Positions 53,054 through 62,893 are shown, counted from the stretch's first letter. The stretch is DNA of 64,000 bases from Silvanigrella paludirubra (GCF_009208775.1 NZ_WFLM01000005.1:127168-191167); one strand, 5' to 3'. Numbers and translations: made by a program. The notes: generated from the sequence alone by a model not told the origin.

Positions 53054-55057
53054 TTACCAAAGAGTTATTCTTTCACTATCTGGAAGCGTCATAGAATCAC
53101 CTTGCGAACAAGAAAAGGTTTCTTCAAATTTTTTTGATAGTTTCATTTGATCATTCACTCTGAGATCGATTGGAGAGTGAGGGTCTGTTTTAATTAAAAA
53201 CTCTCTATTTTTGGGCTGAATAACCCCACACCATGTTTTAGCGTACTGAATAAAAAATTCTTTTTGTTTTTCAATATTCTTGGCATTATTAGGAAACGCT
53301 GACTGAAATGCATTTTGTAATCCAACAAAATCTGCAATATTTTCACCTAATGTTAGTTTACCGTCTATCCCATCTCTCGCAAACACAGTAATTATTTTTT
53401 GAGTTTTTTGCTTAAATGTGTTTAAATCGGATTCATTCATCCAAGGATTTAGTTTTCCTGTTTCATCGTATTTTGATCCTTGATCATCAATAGAGTGACC
53501 AATTTCATGAGCAACAACCATTCCTACAGAACCATAATTTACTATATCTGATTTTGTTTCATCAAAAAATGGAGGTTGCAATATTCCCAGTGGCATTACA
53601 AATTGATTTGCAGTTGGATTATAATAAGCATTTACAGTTAATGGTGACATTTGCCATTTTAAATCATTAACAGGATACTCAATTTCATTCAGCATTTTCT
53701 TAAAATCGTTTTCAGCAATTGACCTTTTATTTTTAATAAAAGTATCTTCATTTAAAACGGTTTCATCTTTTAAGTCCCAATCATCAATATGCTCAGGTTT
53801 AACTAGTTGAAATCTAATTTTTTGTATTTTTAATTCAGCTTTATGTTTTGCTTCTTGAGATAACCATGTATTTTTTTGAATATTATTTAAAGTTGTTTTT
53901 TGAACTTGATTTACAATGTTTTTTACACGCTGTGATGGAAAAGTATTATAATAAGCATTTACCACTTCTATATCAAGATTTCTTTCTAAAACATTTACAG
54001 TTTCTTGTGTACATTGCATATCCAAAGGTTCTTCTGCTTTCGAAAGACCATTATATTTACTCTTAAAGTTTTTAAATTCTGAATAAAAATCTGGATATGA
54101 ATATTTAATATCACCTTTAGAAAAACGATTCCATAAAGCTAAAGCTTGTAGTTCTGAAAGAGATGCATTTTGTAATTTTGTATTCATTTTACTAAAAGCA
54201 TCTTTTGTAATTACATTGATATTAACGTCATTAGGAATTCTATCAAGCATAGTTTTAAAATTTAATTGTGGATATATAAATAACAAATATTTTCTTTGAA
54301 TTGAATTATCTTTGGTACTTAATTCTCTCATTTCTGCTTTTGATGGATAAACACTTGCAATATCTTTTTCAAACTGAACTATAAAATTTGATTTACTATC
54401 TGAATCATTCATATTAATCATATCAAAAAAGTTTTTAATTAATTTATTATAATCACTTAGCATTTGTTGATTATTATAATAATCTTTAACTTTTAGAGGT
54501 AGTGAATAAGAGAATTGAATATCTTTAATTTTTGGATTATGAATATTTTCATCTTCATCTATACTTATTAAGTTTGGATTTCCAGATAAGGATTCAAGTG
54601 CAAATTTTTCTAATAACTTTTCTCTATTTAAATTCATTATTTCATTTTTATAATTATTTATTAAACTAAACTCTTCATTTTTTCTTGAATTTTCATTAGA
54701 GCATGATAAATAGAAATTTTTTATCATTTTATTTCTTGAATTTAAATTTGGTTTATTCAATATATAATTAATATATTTCAATCTTAATTTTTTAATTCTT
54801 TCGGCTGAATCATTAAAACTGAAAACATATCTACTTTTACTTTCTGGTAATTTAAATTTTTCAATTTCTTTTGAACATGTGTAGTTAAAAAAATTATGGC
54901 ATGGTGAAATTGAATTATTTAATTGAAAATCCCTTTTTTCAGGCACAACAAAATTAGCGTCTGGTATCGTTGGATAATCATCAGCAAATGCAGAAAAAGC
55001 AGATAATAAAGAACTAAAAAACGCTGTAATGCATATTTTTTTTAAATTATATGACAT
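53054..55057 (-). CDS. M13 family metallopeptidase, canonical copy (first in the array)
   Basis: A 667-residue secreted peptidase with signal peptide (ITAFFSSLLSAFSAFADD). CHNFFNYTCSKE opens the mature chain; TVNAYYNPTANQFVMPLGIL, VVAHEIGHSIDDQG (HEIGH 517-521), GENIADFVGLQ (E572) and the terminal ERITLW complete the M13 set. It is the closest relative of the copy at 50830. The promoter at 55094-55122 and the terminator at 52998-53030 make it a single-gene unit. AGGAAATATT precedes ATG 55057. Role: digestion of extracellular or periplasmic peptides, maybe of prey or host origin. Confidence 0.95.
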   Translation of the reverse strand: MSYNLKKICITAFFSSLLSAFSAFADDYPTIPDANFVVPEKRDFQLNNSISPCHNFFNYTCSKEIEKFKLPESKSRYVFSFNDSAERIKKLRLKYINYILNKPNLNSRNKMIKNFYLSCSNENSRKNEEFSLINNYKNEIMNLNREKLLEKFALESLSGNPNLISIDEDENIHNPKIKDIQFSYSLPLKVKDYYNNQQMLSDYNKLIKNFFDMINMNDSDSKSNFIVQFEKDIASVYPSKAEMRELSTKDNSIQRKYLLFIYPQLNFKTMLDRIPNDVNINVITKDAFSKMNTKLQNASLSELQALALWNRFSKGDIKYSYPDFYSEFKNFKSKYNGLSKAEEPLDMQCTQETVNVLERNLDIEVVNAYYNTFPSQRVKNIVNQVQKTTLNNIQKNTWLSQEAKHKAELKIQKIRFQLVKPEHIDDWDLKDETVLNEDTFIKNKRSIAENDFKKMLNEIEYPVNDLKWQMSPLTVNAYYNPTANQFVMPLGILQPPFFDETKSDIVNYGSVGMVVAHEIGHSIDDQGSKYDETGKLNPWMNESDLNTFKQKTQKIITVFARDGIDGKLTLGENIADFVGLQNAFQSAFPNNAKNIEKQKEFFIQYAKTWCGVIQPKNREFLIKTDPHSPIDLRVNDQMKLSKKFEETFSCSQGDSMTLPDSERITLW

Positions 55058-55747
55058 AATATTTCCTATTAATTAAAATTTTGATTCTGATCATTATTAA
55101 GAATAAAAATTTAAAAAGTCAATTTTTTTGATTAAATATTTATAATAGTTATTATCTCTATTTATTTAAATTTAAAATTTTTGGTAATCTTAAATCTGCT
55201 TTTTTGCAGAATGAAACCGCAATTAATATTTGCCATAATTTTAATCAGTAATTATTTCAACAAAGCTAATTTAAAATTAAACTTTTTTTTAATAATACAT
55301 TGGAAATCTATCACTTAATTTTTTAATTTTTGGTTAGCAATATAAATTAAAAAGGTCTTAAATATTAATAGGAAAAAAATGATAACTTTTTTTAAATTAT
55401 AAAATTATTAAAATATTTTTTTTATGACTTAATACATTATTTTTTCGTAAATTAGCATTAAATCAAATATGATATGCTTAAATTTATTATGTATAATATG
55501 ATAATAATTTTTATAATAAAATAATTGACTTATTATAACAAACAATTTAAGGGTATTAAAATTTGGAATATTTAACAATTCCGATATTTTTAATGTTTTT
55601 TAGAAAGGCTGCAAAAATATGCTATCATTTTTTAAAAAAAAAATTCCAATATTTGAATTAATACAATCTTTTCTTTTTATTTATATCAGTAAAAATTCAT
55701 TTTATTTATATAATAATAAAAATTAGTTTTTTTATTAGGAATATGAA
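55058..55747. other. 690-base AT-rich divergent intergenic region
   Basis: Holds the promoter of the M13 gene (55094-55122) and presumably that of azlC. Apart from these I see a short hairpin CTGC-T6-GCAG near 55200 and an inverted GGAAT/ATTCC near 55565-55582. A 35-codon frame (55619-55726) begins with ATG after AAGG and ends 21 bases before azlC; in sequence this AT-rich it may be chance. No RNA gene or repeat was recognised. Confidence 0.45.
55094..55122 (-). promoter_or_regulatory. Sigma-70-type promoter of the first M13 gene
   Basis: On the minus strand TTGACT (55122-55117) is followed after 17 bases by TAATAA (55099-55094). The start point would lie near 55087, about 30 bases upstream of the ATG. 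Confidence 0.6.
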
Positions 55748-56428
55748 ATGATAATTGAAGCGTTAAAAGATAGCAAACCAACAGCTTTTGGATATTTATT
55801 ACTTGGAGGTGCCTTTGGCATACTTTTTCAAAGTTTAAATGTACATTGGTTTTATGGTATTTTAATGAGCGCCATGGTTTATGCCGGGTTTTCTCAATTT
55901 ATTGCTATACCTATTTTGGCAGCGCATGGTTCACTATTTAGCATTGCAATTGCAACTTTTTTAGTGAATTTAAGGCATATATTTTATGGTATTGCTTTTT
56001 TAGATAAATTTAAAGTTAATAAAATATTAAAAGGATATCTTATTTTTGGACTTACAGATGAATGCTTTTCTATTATAAGTTCAAAAAATAAAATAAATAA
56101 TAGAAAATACGAAGCTACAATTGTTATTCTTTGCCATATTTACTGGATTATTGGTACATTTATTGGAATATTTCTTCATAAAGAAATATCAGGATTTGAT
56201 ATAAATTTTTTATTTTTTTCACTTGTTGCTCTGTTTGCAATACTAACAGTAGATTCATTTAAAGCTAATAAAGATATATATTCTCTTTCTACAGGAATTC
56301 TTACTTATATTTTCTTTAAATTTATTGGTGTTCAAGAAATATTATTTTTTAGTATGCTAACAAGTTTTTTTATAATCTATTTTTGGATATTTTTAAGCGA
56401 CAATACCGAGGAAAAAGATGTCATTTGA
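55748..56428 (+). CDS. azlC: AzlC family branched-chain amino acid exporter subunit
   Basis: A 226-residue inner-membrane protein with about six to seven segments. PTAFGYLLLGGAFGILFQSL, AMVYAGFSQFIAIPILAAHG and FLVNLRHIFYGIAFLDKFKV are AzlC signatures; FGLTDECFSIISS also fits (FxLTDExFA in the family). AzlC with AzlD exports leucine, isoleucine, valine or analogues, as known for AzlCD of Bacillus and BrnFE-like systems. AGGAATATGAA precedes the ATG. It overlaps azlD by 11 bases, so the two are coupled. It lies next to the M13 peptidase array, which could raise intracellular amino acid load. Confidence 0.92.
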   Translation: MIIEALKDSKPTAFGYLLLGGAFGILFQSLNVHWFYGILMSAMVYAGFSQFIAIPILAAHGSLFSIAIATFLVNLRHIFYGIAFLDKFKVNKILKGYLIFGLTDECFSIISSKNKINNRKYEATIVILCHIYWIIGTFIGIFLHKEISGFDINFLFFSLVALFAILTVDSFKANKDIYSLSTGILTYIFFKFIGVQEILFFSMLTSFFIIYFWIFLSDNTEEKDVI

Positions 56429-56747
56429 TAGGTATCAAACTTATATCCTTTCAGCAATTATTATTATGAGTTTAGTCACATATCTTACAAGAGTTGTTCC
56501 TTTTATTTTTTTCCAAAATATAAAGAATGAACTTATAAAAAAAACAGGCTCACATCTCCCAGTTTGTTTAATGGCTATTTTGACAATCCATTCAATTGAC
56601 TCACTCAAAGAGTTTGATCCAAACTATCTCATTAATGGCTGGATAGCATGCGCTTCTTCTGTGCTTTTCTATTGCACGATAAGATCTGTTTTAGTTAGCA
56701 TGATTCTTGGAACAACCGTTTATTATTTTGTGTTAAATTATTTATAA
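56418..56747 (+). CDS. azlD: AzlD family branched-chain amino acid exporter subunit
   Basis: A 109-residue membrane protein with three to four segments. SLVTYLTRVVPFIFFQN, then KKTGSHLPVCLMAILTIHSI match AzlD (the T(Y/F)xxRxxPF motif and the P-x-x-(V/C)-(M/L) stretch). GAGGAAAAAG within the end of azlC is a clear ribosome site. A bidirectional terminator follows at 56750. It is the small partner of the AzlC permease. Confidence 0.92.
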   Translation: MSFDRYQTYILSAIIIMSLVTYLTRVVPFIFFQNIKNELIKKTGSHLPVCLMAILTIHSIDSLKEFDPNYLINGWIACASSVLFYCTIRSVLVSMILGTTVYYFVLNYL

Positions 56748-56749
56748 AA

Positions 56750-56784
56750 AAAGCAAGCTAGAAATAGCTTGCTTTCATTTTTTT
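56750..56784. terminator. Bidirectional terminator between azlD and hup
   Basis: AAAGCAAGCTA (56750-56760) and TAGCTTGCTTT (56765-56775) form a perfect stem with loop GAAA. T runs follow in both directions: CATTTTTTT on the plus strand and a T7 run on the minus strand. Confidence 0.92.
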
Positions 56785-56798
56785 AAAAAAGAAAAATA

Positions 56799-57155
56799 TT
56801 ACTTTTTCTTTTTAGCTAGAGTAGCTGCCGCTGCTTTTTTTGCTTTAGATGGAGAACGTGAGCCAGTTACTTGCTCTTTTAGTGACTTCGCTGCGCGGAA
56901 TGCAATTTTTTTGGAAGCTGGGATTTTAATTTCTTCGCCTGTCTGTGGATTGCGACCCATGCGTGGAGCGCGCTCTTTAACTTGTAAAATTCCAATTTTA
57001 TCGATGCGAAGTTTCTTGCCAGAAGCTACTTCACTTTCAACAGTATTTAGAAAATCGGCGATCACTTCTTTTGTTATTTTCTTAGGAAGTTGATCGAATT
57101 TAGCTGCAACATTCGCAATCATTTGACTAGTAGAAACTGTCTCTGGCTTAGCCAT
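56799..57155 (-). CDS. hup: HU/IHF family DNA-binding protein with Lys/Ala tail
   Basis: A 118-residue nucleoid protein. The HU fold is plain: DFLNTVESEVASGKKLRIDK, IGILQVKERAPRMGRNPQTG (the DNA-contacting arm with the RNPxTG motif) and EEIKIPASKKIAFRAAKSLK. A C-terminal tail of about 20 residues rich in Lys and Ala follows, longer than in Escherichia coli HU (90). An N-terminal extension of about 10 residues precedes the first helix. The start at ATG 57155 is set by AAGGAGG just upstream; an in-frame ATG at 57188 is ruled out. Promoter and structured leader are at 57205-57300. Likely abundant. Confidence 0.95.
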   Translation of the reverse strand: MAKPETVSTSQMIANVAAKFDQLPKKITKEVIADFLNTVESEVASGKKLRIDKIGILQVKERAPRMGRNPQTGEEIKIPASKKIAFRAAKSLKEQVTGSRSPSKAKKAAAATLAKKKK

Positions 57156-57204
57156 AGGGTACGCCTCCTTTATGAGAAAAAAGAACAAGAGCCAAATGCT
57201 TAGC

Positions 57205-57247
57205 CCATTTTAATCGCCAAAATTGGCGCTTGTTTTTTTTAAAATGG
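57205..57247 (-). promoter_or_regulatory. Nested hairpin in the hup leader
   Basis: An outer stem CCATTTTAA (57205-57213) with TTAAAATGG (57239-57247) encloses an inner stem CGCCAA (57215-57220) with TTGGCG (57223-57228). It lies between the hup promoter and its AAGGAGG site, which it does not cover. It might stabilise the message or bind HU. Confidence 0.45.
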
Positions 57248-57272
57248 AAGTTCTGCATGCTCCTGTTACTTA

Positions 57273-57300
57273 AATATAAGGAAATCATTGTACAAGTCAA
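57273..57300 (-). promoter_or_regulatory. Sigma-70-type promoter of hup
   Basis: On the minus strand TTGACT (57300-57295) and TATATT (57278-57273) are separated by 16 bases. The leader would be about 110 bases. Confidence 0.6.
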
Positions 57301-57393
57301 TAGCCGACCTAAAAAATTGTAATAAAGCTAGCGTATAATCGGCATTACCTTATCTGAATTTGTTGATCTATTGATGAGGAATAGAATTTGTAG

Positions 57394-58737
<1,344 letters not shown>

Positions 58738-58796
58738 TTAATACGACTCTCTCATTTTTTAAATTAAATTTGTATTCTTTAAAGAAAACTTTTTAT

Positions 58797-59066
58797 ATGA
58801 CTTCTTTACTTGATGATAAGGATTTTGAGTATTCCATGTTAGTTCATTTATTTCTTGAATTACGCGGAAGAGGAATGTCTTTATCATCTGCTGATTTGGA
58901 TATTTTAAAATCTTGGGAGGATTCAGGTATTAAACCTGAGTTCATCGCACAAATAATGATTGAGTATGCTGAAGATTGCAAACAAAGATCAAAACACTTT
59001 CCAAATTCCTTTTTACCTCTATCTCGAAGAGTTCGTTCTATCTTAATAAAGGCAAATGAAACTTAG
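58797..59066 (+). CDS. Small helical protein of unknown function, upstream of DnaC-like ATPase
   Basis: An 89-residue protein. It is mostly helical and charged: DFEYSMLVHLFLELRGRGMS, then LSSADLDILKSWEDSGIKPE and FIAQIMIEYAEDCKQRSKHF, ending LPLSRRVRSILIKANET. The ELRGRGMSLSSADLDILKSW part looks like a small DNA-binding or helicase-interaction fold. ATG 58797 is used; a start at 58713 inside eno would give an unlikely head. It ends nine bases before the DnaC-like gene, so the two are likely one operon, and it could be its protein partner. Function not recognised. Confidence 0.6.
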   Translation: MTSLLDDKDFEYSMLVHLFLELRGRGMSLSSADLDILKSWEDSGIKPEFIAQIMIEYAEDCKQRSKHFPNSFLPLSRRVRSILIKANET

Positions 59067-59075
59067 GGGAATAAC

Positions 59076-60266
59076 ATGAGTGCAAATCGTTCTTTTGAAG
59101 AAATTTTTATTTCATTACAAAATTTAGCTGAATTAAGAGAACAAGAGCAAGAAGAAAATGATTCTTCTCCTATAAAAAATCAAATCCACTCTTGCAGATG
59201 TGGCAAAAATGAATATTCCCATTCAATTGATGATTCCGATGATAATGAAAACGAAGAAATTGAAGACAATGAACCAAGCGAACCTATTTATATAGAGCGA
59301 ACTCAAAATGGATTGCGTTTTGCTGTTTGCCCAGCTTGCAATCCTCGTTTGCATTGCGCTTTATGCGAGGGAACAGGTCATAGAGTTCTTTCAAAAGTAC
59401 ATTTGTTTGAAACAAATGAAGGTGAGTTCGAACATGAAACAGAAGAAATTTGTCCTAACTCTTGTTCTTGTACACACACAGAAAGACTCGTTACCTTATT
59501 AAACAAAGCTGATATTCCTAGTAAGTATATGGAAGCAGATATTACTTCATTAAAAGACGATCACTTAAATGAAAATCAGTCTAAAAAATTAAATGAAAAC
59601 ATTAGAAAAATTGTTAATTTTTGTACGCAAGTTGCTTCTAGCTCTTTAAGTAATTTTAGTAAAAATCAAAAATATTTTATAACCTTATTTGGACCAGTTG
59701 GATCAGGAAAAACATTATTAGCAGTTTCTGCTTTAAAAATGGCTATTATTGACTATGGTTTTTCTGGAAAATTTGTTGATTTTCAGTTTTTACTAAATCA
59801 AATTAAAGCAGAATATGAGCAAAAACGTTCTGGTGAAAGTATTTTAAAAGAACTTAGAGAAGTTGACATTCTTATTATCGACGAACTAGGAAAAGGTCGT
59901 AATGAAAATGAATGGCAACTTGAAAAACTAGATGATCTTATAAATTCTAGATATAATGCTAGAAAAATAACTATTTTAACGACAAATTATTTACCGCCTA
60001 ATTATAAATATGACGATAAAGATATTCCAAGAACAATAAATAAAGAAGTAAATGATTTTTGGCGTGAAGGTAAAGTAAATGCTAGCCAAGGAAACGTACC
60101 TGTTCATGAATCTTTTTGGAATGTTTCTTTATTAGAAAGAATTGGCGCACGAATGTATGAAAGAATTTATGAAGTGTCCGATTTTATTGACTTCACCGGA
60201 CTTCCTAGTTATAGAAAATATATTGGAAAAAGTTTTTTAGAATTATATTCATCTAAAAACAATTGA
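59076..60266 (+). CDS. DnaC/IstB-like AAA+ ATPase with N-terminal zinc-binding cysteines
   Basis: A 396-residue AAA+ protein of the DnaC/DnaI helicase-loader type. FITLFGPVGSGKTLLAVSAL is Walker A (GPVGSGKT), EVDILIIDELGKGR is Walker B (IIDELG), and ITILTTNYLPPN carries sensor-1 (TTN). The first 150 residues have cysteine pairs (CRCG, CPACN, CALCEGTGH, CPNSCSC) able to bind zinc, as in DnaJ-like or helicase-loader fingers, and an acidic stretch (DDSDDNENEEIEDNEPSE). GGGGAATAAC precedes ATG 59076. There is no transposase beside it, so IstB seems less likely than replication or repair. Partner is the 89-residue protein. Confidence 0.75.
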   Translation: MSANRSFEEIFISLQNLAELREQEQEENDSSPIKNQIHSCRCGKNEYSHSIDDSDDNENEEIEDNEPSEPIYIERTQNGLRFAVCPACNPRLHCALCEGTGHRVLSKVHLFETNEGEFEHETEEICPNSCSCTHTERLVTLLNKADIPSKYMEADITSLKDDHLNENQSKKLNENIRKIVNFCTQVASSSLSNFSKNQKYFITLFGPVGSGKTLLAVSALKMAIIDYGFSGKFVDFQFLLNQIKAEYEQKRSGESILKELREVDILIIDELGKGRNENEWQLEKLDDLINSRYNARKITILTTNYLPPNYKYDDKDIPRTINKEVNDFWREGKVNASQGNVPVHESFWNVSLLERIGARMYERIYEVSDFIDFTGLPSYRKYIGKSFLELYSSKNN

Positions 60267-60287
60267 ACTAAAAACAGTGAATAAATT

Positions 60288-61076
60288 ATGAACTTAATTG
60301 AATCATTTGATATTTTAAGTCTTTCCGTTTTAAATACTTTTCTAATTGATATGAATTATGATATATCAAAACATTCCTCTTATGAATCAAGAAAAGGAAA
60401 TATTGGTGTTCCTCTTGGGTATGGAACAGAATTTGGAGAATTTTATTTTGGAAGTTCTCTTATTGCAGATTCAAAACACAGAGGATTACCTTTAAATCCA
60501 ATAGCAGGATTCGGCTTTGGTTTAGGTAATTCAGAAAAATTTATTGGATTAGACAGCAATATTAGTATTGGTAGCACGAACCCTTTTGGTGGAGAGGGAA
60601 TGGCTCACGATTCACATTATGGATTTAAATTACATAAACAATTTTTTTTAAATAATTCTATTTCAATCGGTATAGAAAATTTTATTTCGAATGGAAGAGA
60701 TAAAAACTCTTATGGTTCTTATTTTTTAAATTCAACCCAATTAATCCCTATTTTTAGTAGTTTATTATTAGTTACAATAGGTGCTGGTACAGGGCGTTTT
60801 TATACTTCAAAATTTTACAAACAAAATAGTGATAAACAACCAAATGCCAATATAACACCAATCGGTATATTTGGAAGTTTAATATATTCTTTTAAACCAA
60901 ATTTTGGAGTACAGGTTTCATCGTCATCAGATATTATAGGAACTATTCTTTTTTTTAACCCTCTTTTTTTCACAGATTTAAATGGTTTTAAAGGTGGGAT
61001 TGGAATTATGGATCTATCTCATGAAATAAATGAAAACAATTTAAATGTAACTTTATCTTACTTAGTTAGACTTTAA
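60288..61076 (+). CDS. Beta-rich protein of unknown function, possibly outer-membrane
   Basis: A 262-residue protein full of glycine and alternating hydrophobic residues: LPLNPIAGFGFGLGNSEKFI, GLDSNISIGSTNPFGG and VTIGAGTGRFYTSKFY. The pattern suggests a small beta-barrel or an outer-surface sandwich. It ends NLNVTLSYLVRL with an aromatic/hydrophobic strand. No clean signal peptide is visible (MNLIESFDILSLSVLNTFLI), which is odd for a barrel, and the ribosome site before ATG 60288 is weak. It follows the DnaC-like gene by 21 bases and converges on the porin. Family not recognised. Confidence 0.5.
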   Translation: MNLIESFDILSLSVLNTFLIDMNYDISKHSSYESRKGNIGVPLGYGTEFGEFYFGSSLIADSKHRGLPLNPIAGFGFGLGNSEKFIGLDSNISIGSTNPFGGEGMAHDSHYGFKLHKQFFLNNSISIGIENFISNGRDKNSYGSYFLNSTQLIPIFSSLLLVTIGAGTGRFYTSKFYKQNSDKQPNANITPIGIFGSLIYSFKPNFGVQVSSSSDIIGTILFFNPLFFTDLNGFKGGIGIMDLSHEINENNLNVTLSYLVRL

Positions 61077-61079
61077 AAT

Positions 61080-62471
61080 TTAAAACACAAATTGAATTCC
61101 TGTTTGTGTTGTTAACAAAGTGTCTGTTTGCGACCCATCAGAAAATGTTTTTATTTTCCAATCATATACTCCATAACTAACACTCATAAAAATATATTTA
61201 TTTGTTTTTAACTCACCATCAAATGAATATTTTAGGATTGGGGTAATTACATAAGAATTTGCATCATTTAATAATAATTTTTTTGTTACGTAATTATAGT
61301 TCAGGTCTAAACCTAATTGAAAACTATTTGGTAAATAAAGAACGGGTTGTAAACCTAAACTAATACGATTGGTAGTTCTTGATGTGCTTTTTCCATCTGA
61401 CTCTAAATATTTACCATTATCTGATATATGTAATAATGGTAAATCAGAGGCATAAGTATTATTTAATAATATAATCCCGGTAAGAATTCCTCCATATTTA
61501 TTAATAAAATATTCAGAAGAATCTGCAAAACCAATTGTATTCTGAGGATAATTTGGAGGTATTCGCCCTTCACCATAATAAGCCGATTTTATCGTAGTGC
61601 TTTCTGGTTTAGCGTCTTTATCTGCAGGCAAGGAAGTAAACCAAACCGTTGTTGTTCCTTTTAAACCATTGGACAAAGGTCTAGAAAAAATGCCACCAAC
61701 TATTAATGAAGAAGAGAATGTTACTTTATCTTTATTTACGCCTTCAGGACTTGATCTAGGAAAACTTTGATATGCCCTTAAAGAAACAATAGGTTGAAAT
61801 ATTTTTCCTTCTGATAATAAAAATTTACCAGAAAGAAATGCCGTTCCAACCCAGTCATCGTTTTGAAATAAAGAGGCTTTTCCGTTAGAATCATTTATTT
61901 GAATCCCATTATTATCTTTTGCAGTTGTATAAACAGATTCTTTATTTACTGAAAAGGATACTTGAAATACTTTAGATTCAAAACCAATTCCTTGAAGTTC
62001 AATTTGATCAAATGGATTTGATACCTGAAATAAATAAATGTTGTCAAATTCAAAAGTTCGTCTTCCCAACCATATTGAATTTTCATTATTATTATCTAAA
62101 GGAATATTTAGGTATAAATCTCTTAATTGAAATTCTCTTTCAGTATAACTTTTAGGGTAGAGATCATAGCGAAACTTTTTTTGCCAGTTGTAGTCTACTC
62201 TTGTATACAATGTAAAAGTATTTTTTAGATCTAATCCCAATCTCAATGAAATATCATCTGTATTAAATGCTGCTGAACTAGACGCTTGATTATCTAAGTT
62301 TTGGTTTGGAATATTCTTTATTTGAAGGTTTTCCCCAGCAGTTCTAAAATTCCCTTTCAATACACCACCATATAGCAGCTTCCAACGCTCTGATAATTCA
62401 AAACTTTCATCAGCATTGGCTGAAGAGAATTGAGTAACTAAAAATGCTGTAAAAATCACATTTCTGAACAT
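61080..62471 (-). CDS. LamB-like carbohydrate porin
   Basis: A 463-residue outer-membrane protein with signal peptide (MFRNVIFTAFLVTQFSSANA). The mature N-terminus FELSERWKLLYGGVLKGNFR and the inner IPLDNNNENSIWLGRRTFEF then DNIYLFQVSNPFDQIELQGI follow the maltoporin/carbohydrate-porin pattern (a W-x-G-R/K strand followed by a loop). The chain ends TQTGIQFVF, a C-terminal phenylalanine strand recognised by the BAM assembly machinery. ATG 62471 follows GGGAAAA; an in-frame start 17 codons upstream would hide the signal. No sugar-use genes adjoin it, so the solute is open. Confidence 0.75.
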   Translation of the reverse strand: MFRNVIFTAFLVTQFSSANADESFELSERWKLLYGGVLKGNFRTAGENLQIKNIPNQNLDNQASSSAAFNTDDISLRLGLDLKNTFTLYTRVDYNWQKKFRYDLYPKSYTEREFQLRDLYLNIPLDNNNENSIWLGRRTFEFDNIYLFQVSNPFDQIELQGIGFESKVFQVSFSVNKESVYTTAKDNNGIQINDSNGKASLFQNDDWVGTAFLSGKFLLSEGKIFQPIVSLRAYQSFPRSSPEGVNKDKVTFSSSLIVGGIFSRPLSNGLKGTTTVWFTSLPADKDAKPESTTIKSAYYGEGRIPPNYPQNTIGFADSSEYFINKYGGILTGIILLNNTYASDLPLLHISDNGKYLESDGKSTSRTTNRISLGLQPVLYLPNSFQLGLDLNYNYVTKKLLLNDANSYVITPILKYSFDGELKTNKYIFMSVSYGVYDWKIKTFSDGSQTDTLLTTQTGIQFVF

Positions 62472-62579
62472 TTTTCCCAATTTAAATATTCTCTTTAAAT
62501 AATAATGATTTATAAAAAACAAATTGATTTATCCTACTATAGTATATGATGTTACTCAAAATACTCTATCAAGCCCCCC

Positions 62580-62607
62580 TTGACCGAGTAAGTTCAGATA
62601 CTATGCT
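62580..62607 (+). promoter_or_regulatory. Promoter of the nfu-mrp unit
   Basis: TTGACC (62580-62585) and TATGCT (62602-62607) with a 16-base spacer. The leader would be about 50 bases. Confidence 0.5.
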
Positions 62608-62665
62608 TATACAGAAACAATCTTCAACCATGCAAGGTTGGCCTCTTTTAGAAAGGTTTTTTTAA

Positions 62666-62890
62666 ATGATTGCAAAAATTCAAGAAATTATAGAACAACA
62701 AATTCGTCCCGCTCTTCAATCCGATGGCGGAGATATTGAACTCATTGACGTAGAAGACGGAATTGTAAAAGTTAGACTCGTAGGGGCTTGTTCTCATTGC
62801 CCTTCTAGCGCTATGACTTTGTATCAAGGTGTTGAAAAAATGCTTATGGACAAAGTCCCTGAAGTTAAGGGCATAGAGCAGGTCTGGTAA
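62666..62890 (+). CDS. NifU-like C-terminal (Nfu) iron-sulfur carrier
   Basis: A 74-residue stand-alone Nfu domain, a carrier that receives and passes Fe-S clusters. IQEIIEQQIRPALQSDGGDI, then ELIDVEDGIVKVRLVGACSH, carry the family pattern; the cluster-binding pair is GACSHCPSS (CxxC). It ends DKVPEVKGIEQVW, as usual. It is the first gene of a unit with mrp (three bases between). Cytoplasmic. Confidence 0.95.
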   Translation: MIAKIQEIIEQQIRPALQSDGGDIELIDVEDGIVKVRLVGACSHCPSSAMTLYQGVEKMLMDKVPEVKGIEQVW

Positions 62891-62893
62891 AAA

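Noticed and set aside
55619-55726. A 35-codon frame upstream of azlC with AAGG before the ATG
   Set aside because: The region is nearly all A and T, the residues are those expected by chance (Phe, Ile, Lys, Asn, Tyr), and no conservation can be seen. A leader peptide cannot be excluded, but I do not call it.
59076-60266. IstB-type transposition helper
   Set aside because: The AAA+ motifs would also fit IstB, but there is no IstA or inverted repeat, the head has zinc-type cysteines, and the gene sits in a housekeeping context.
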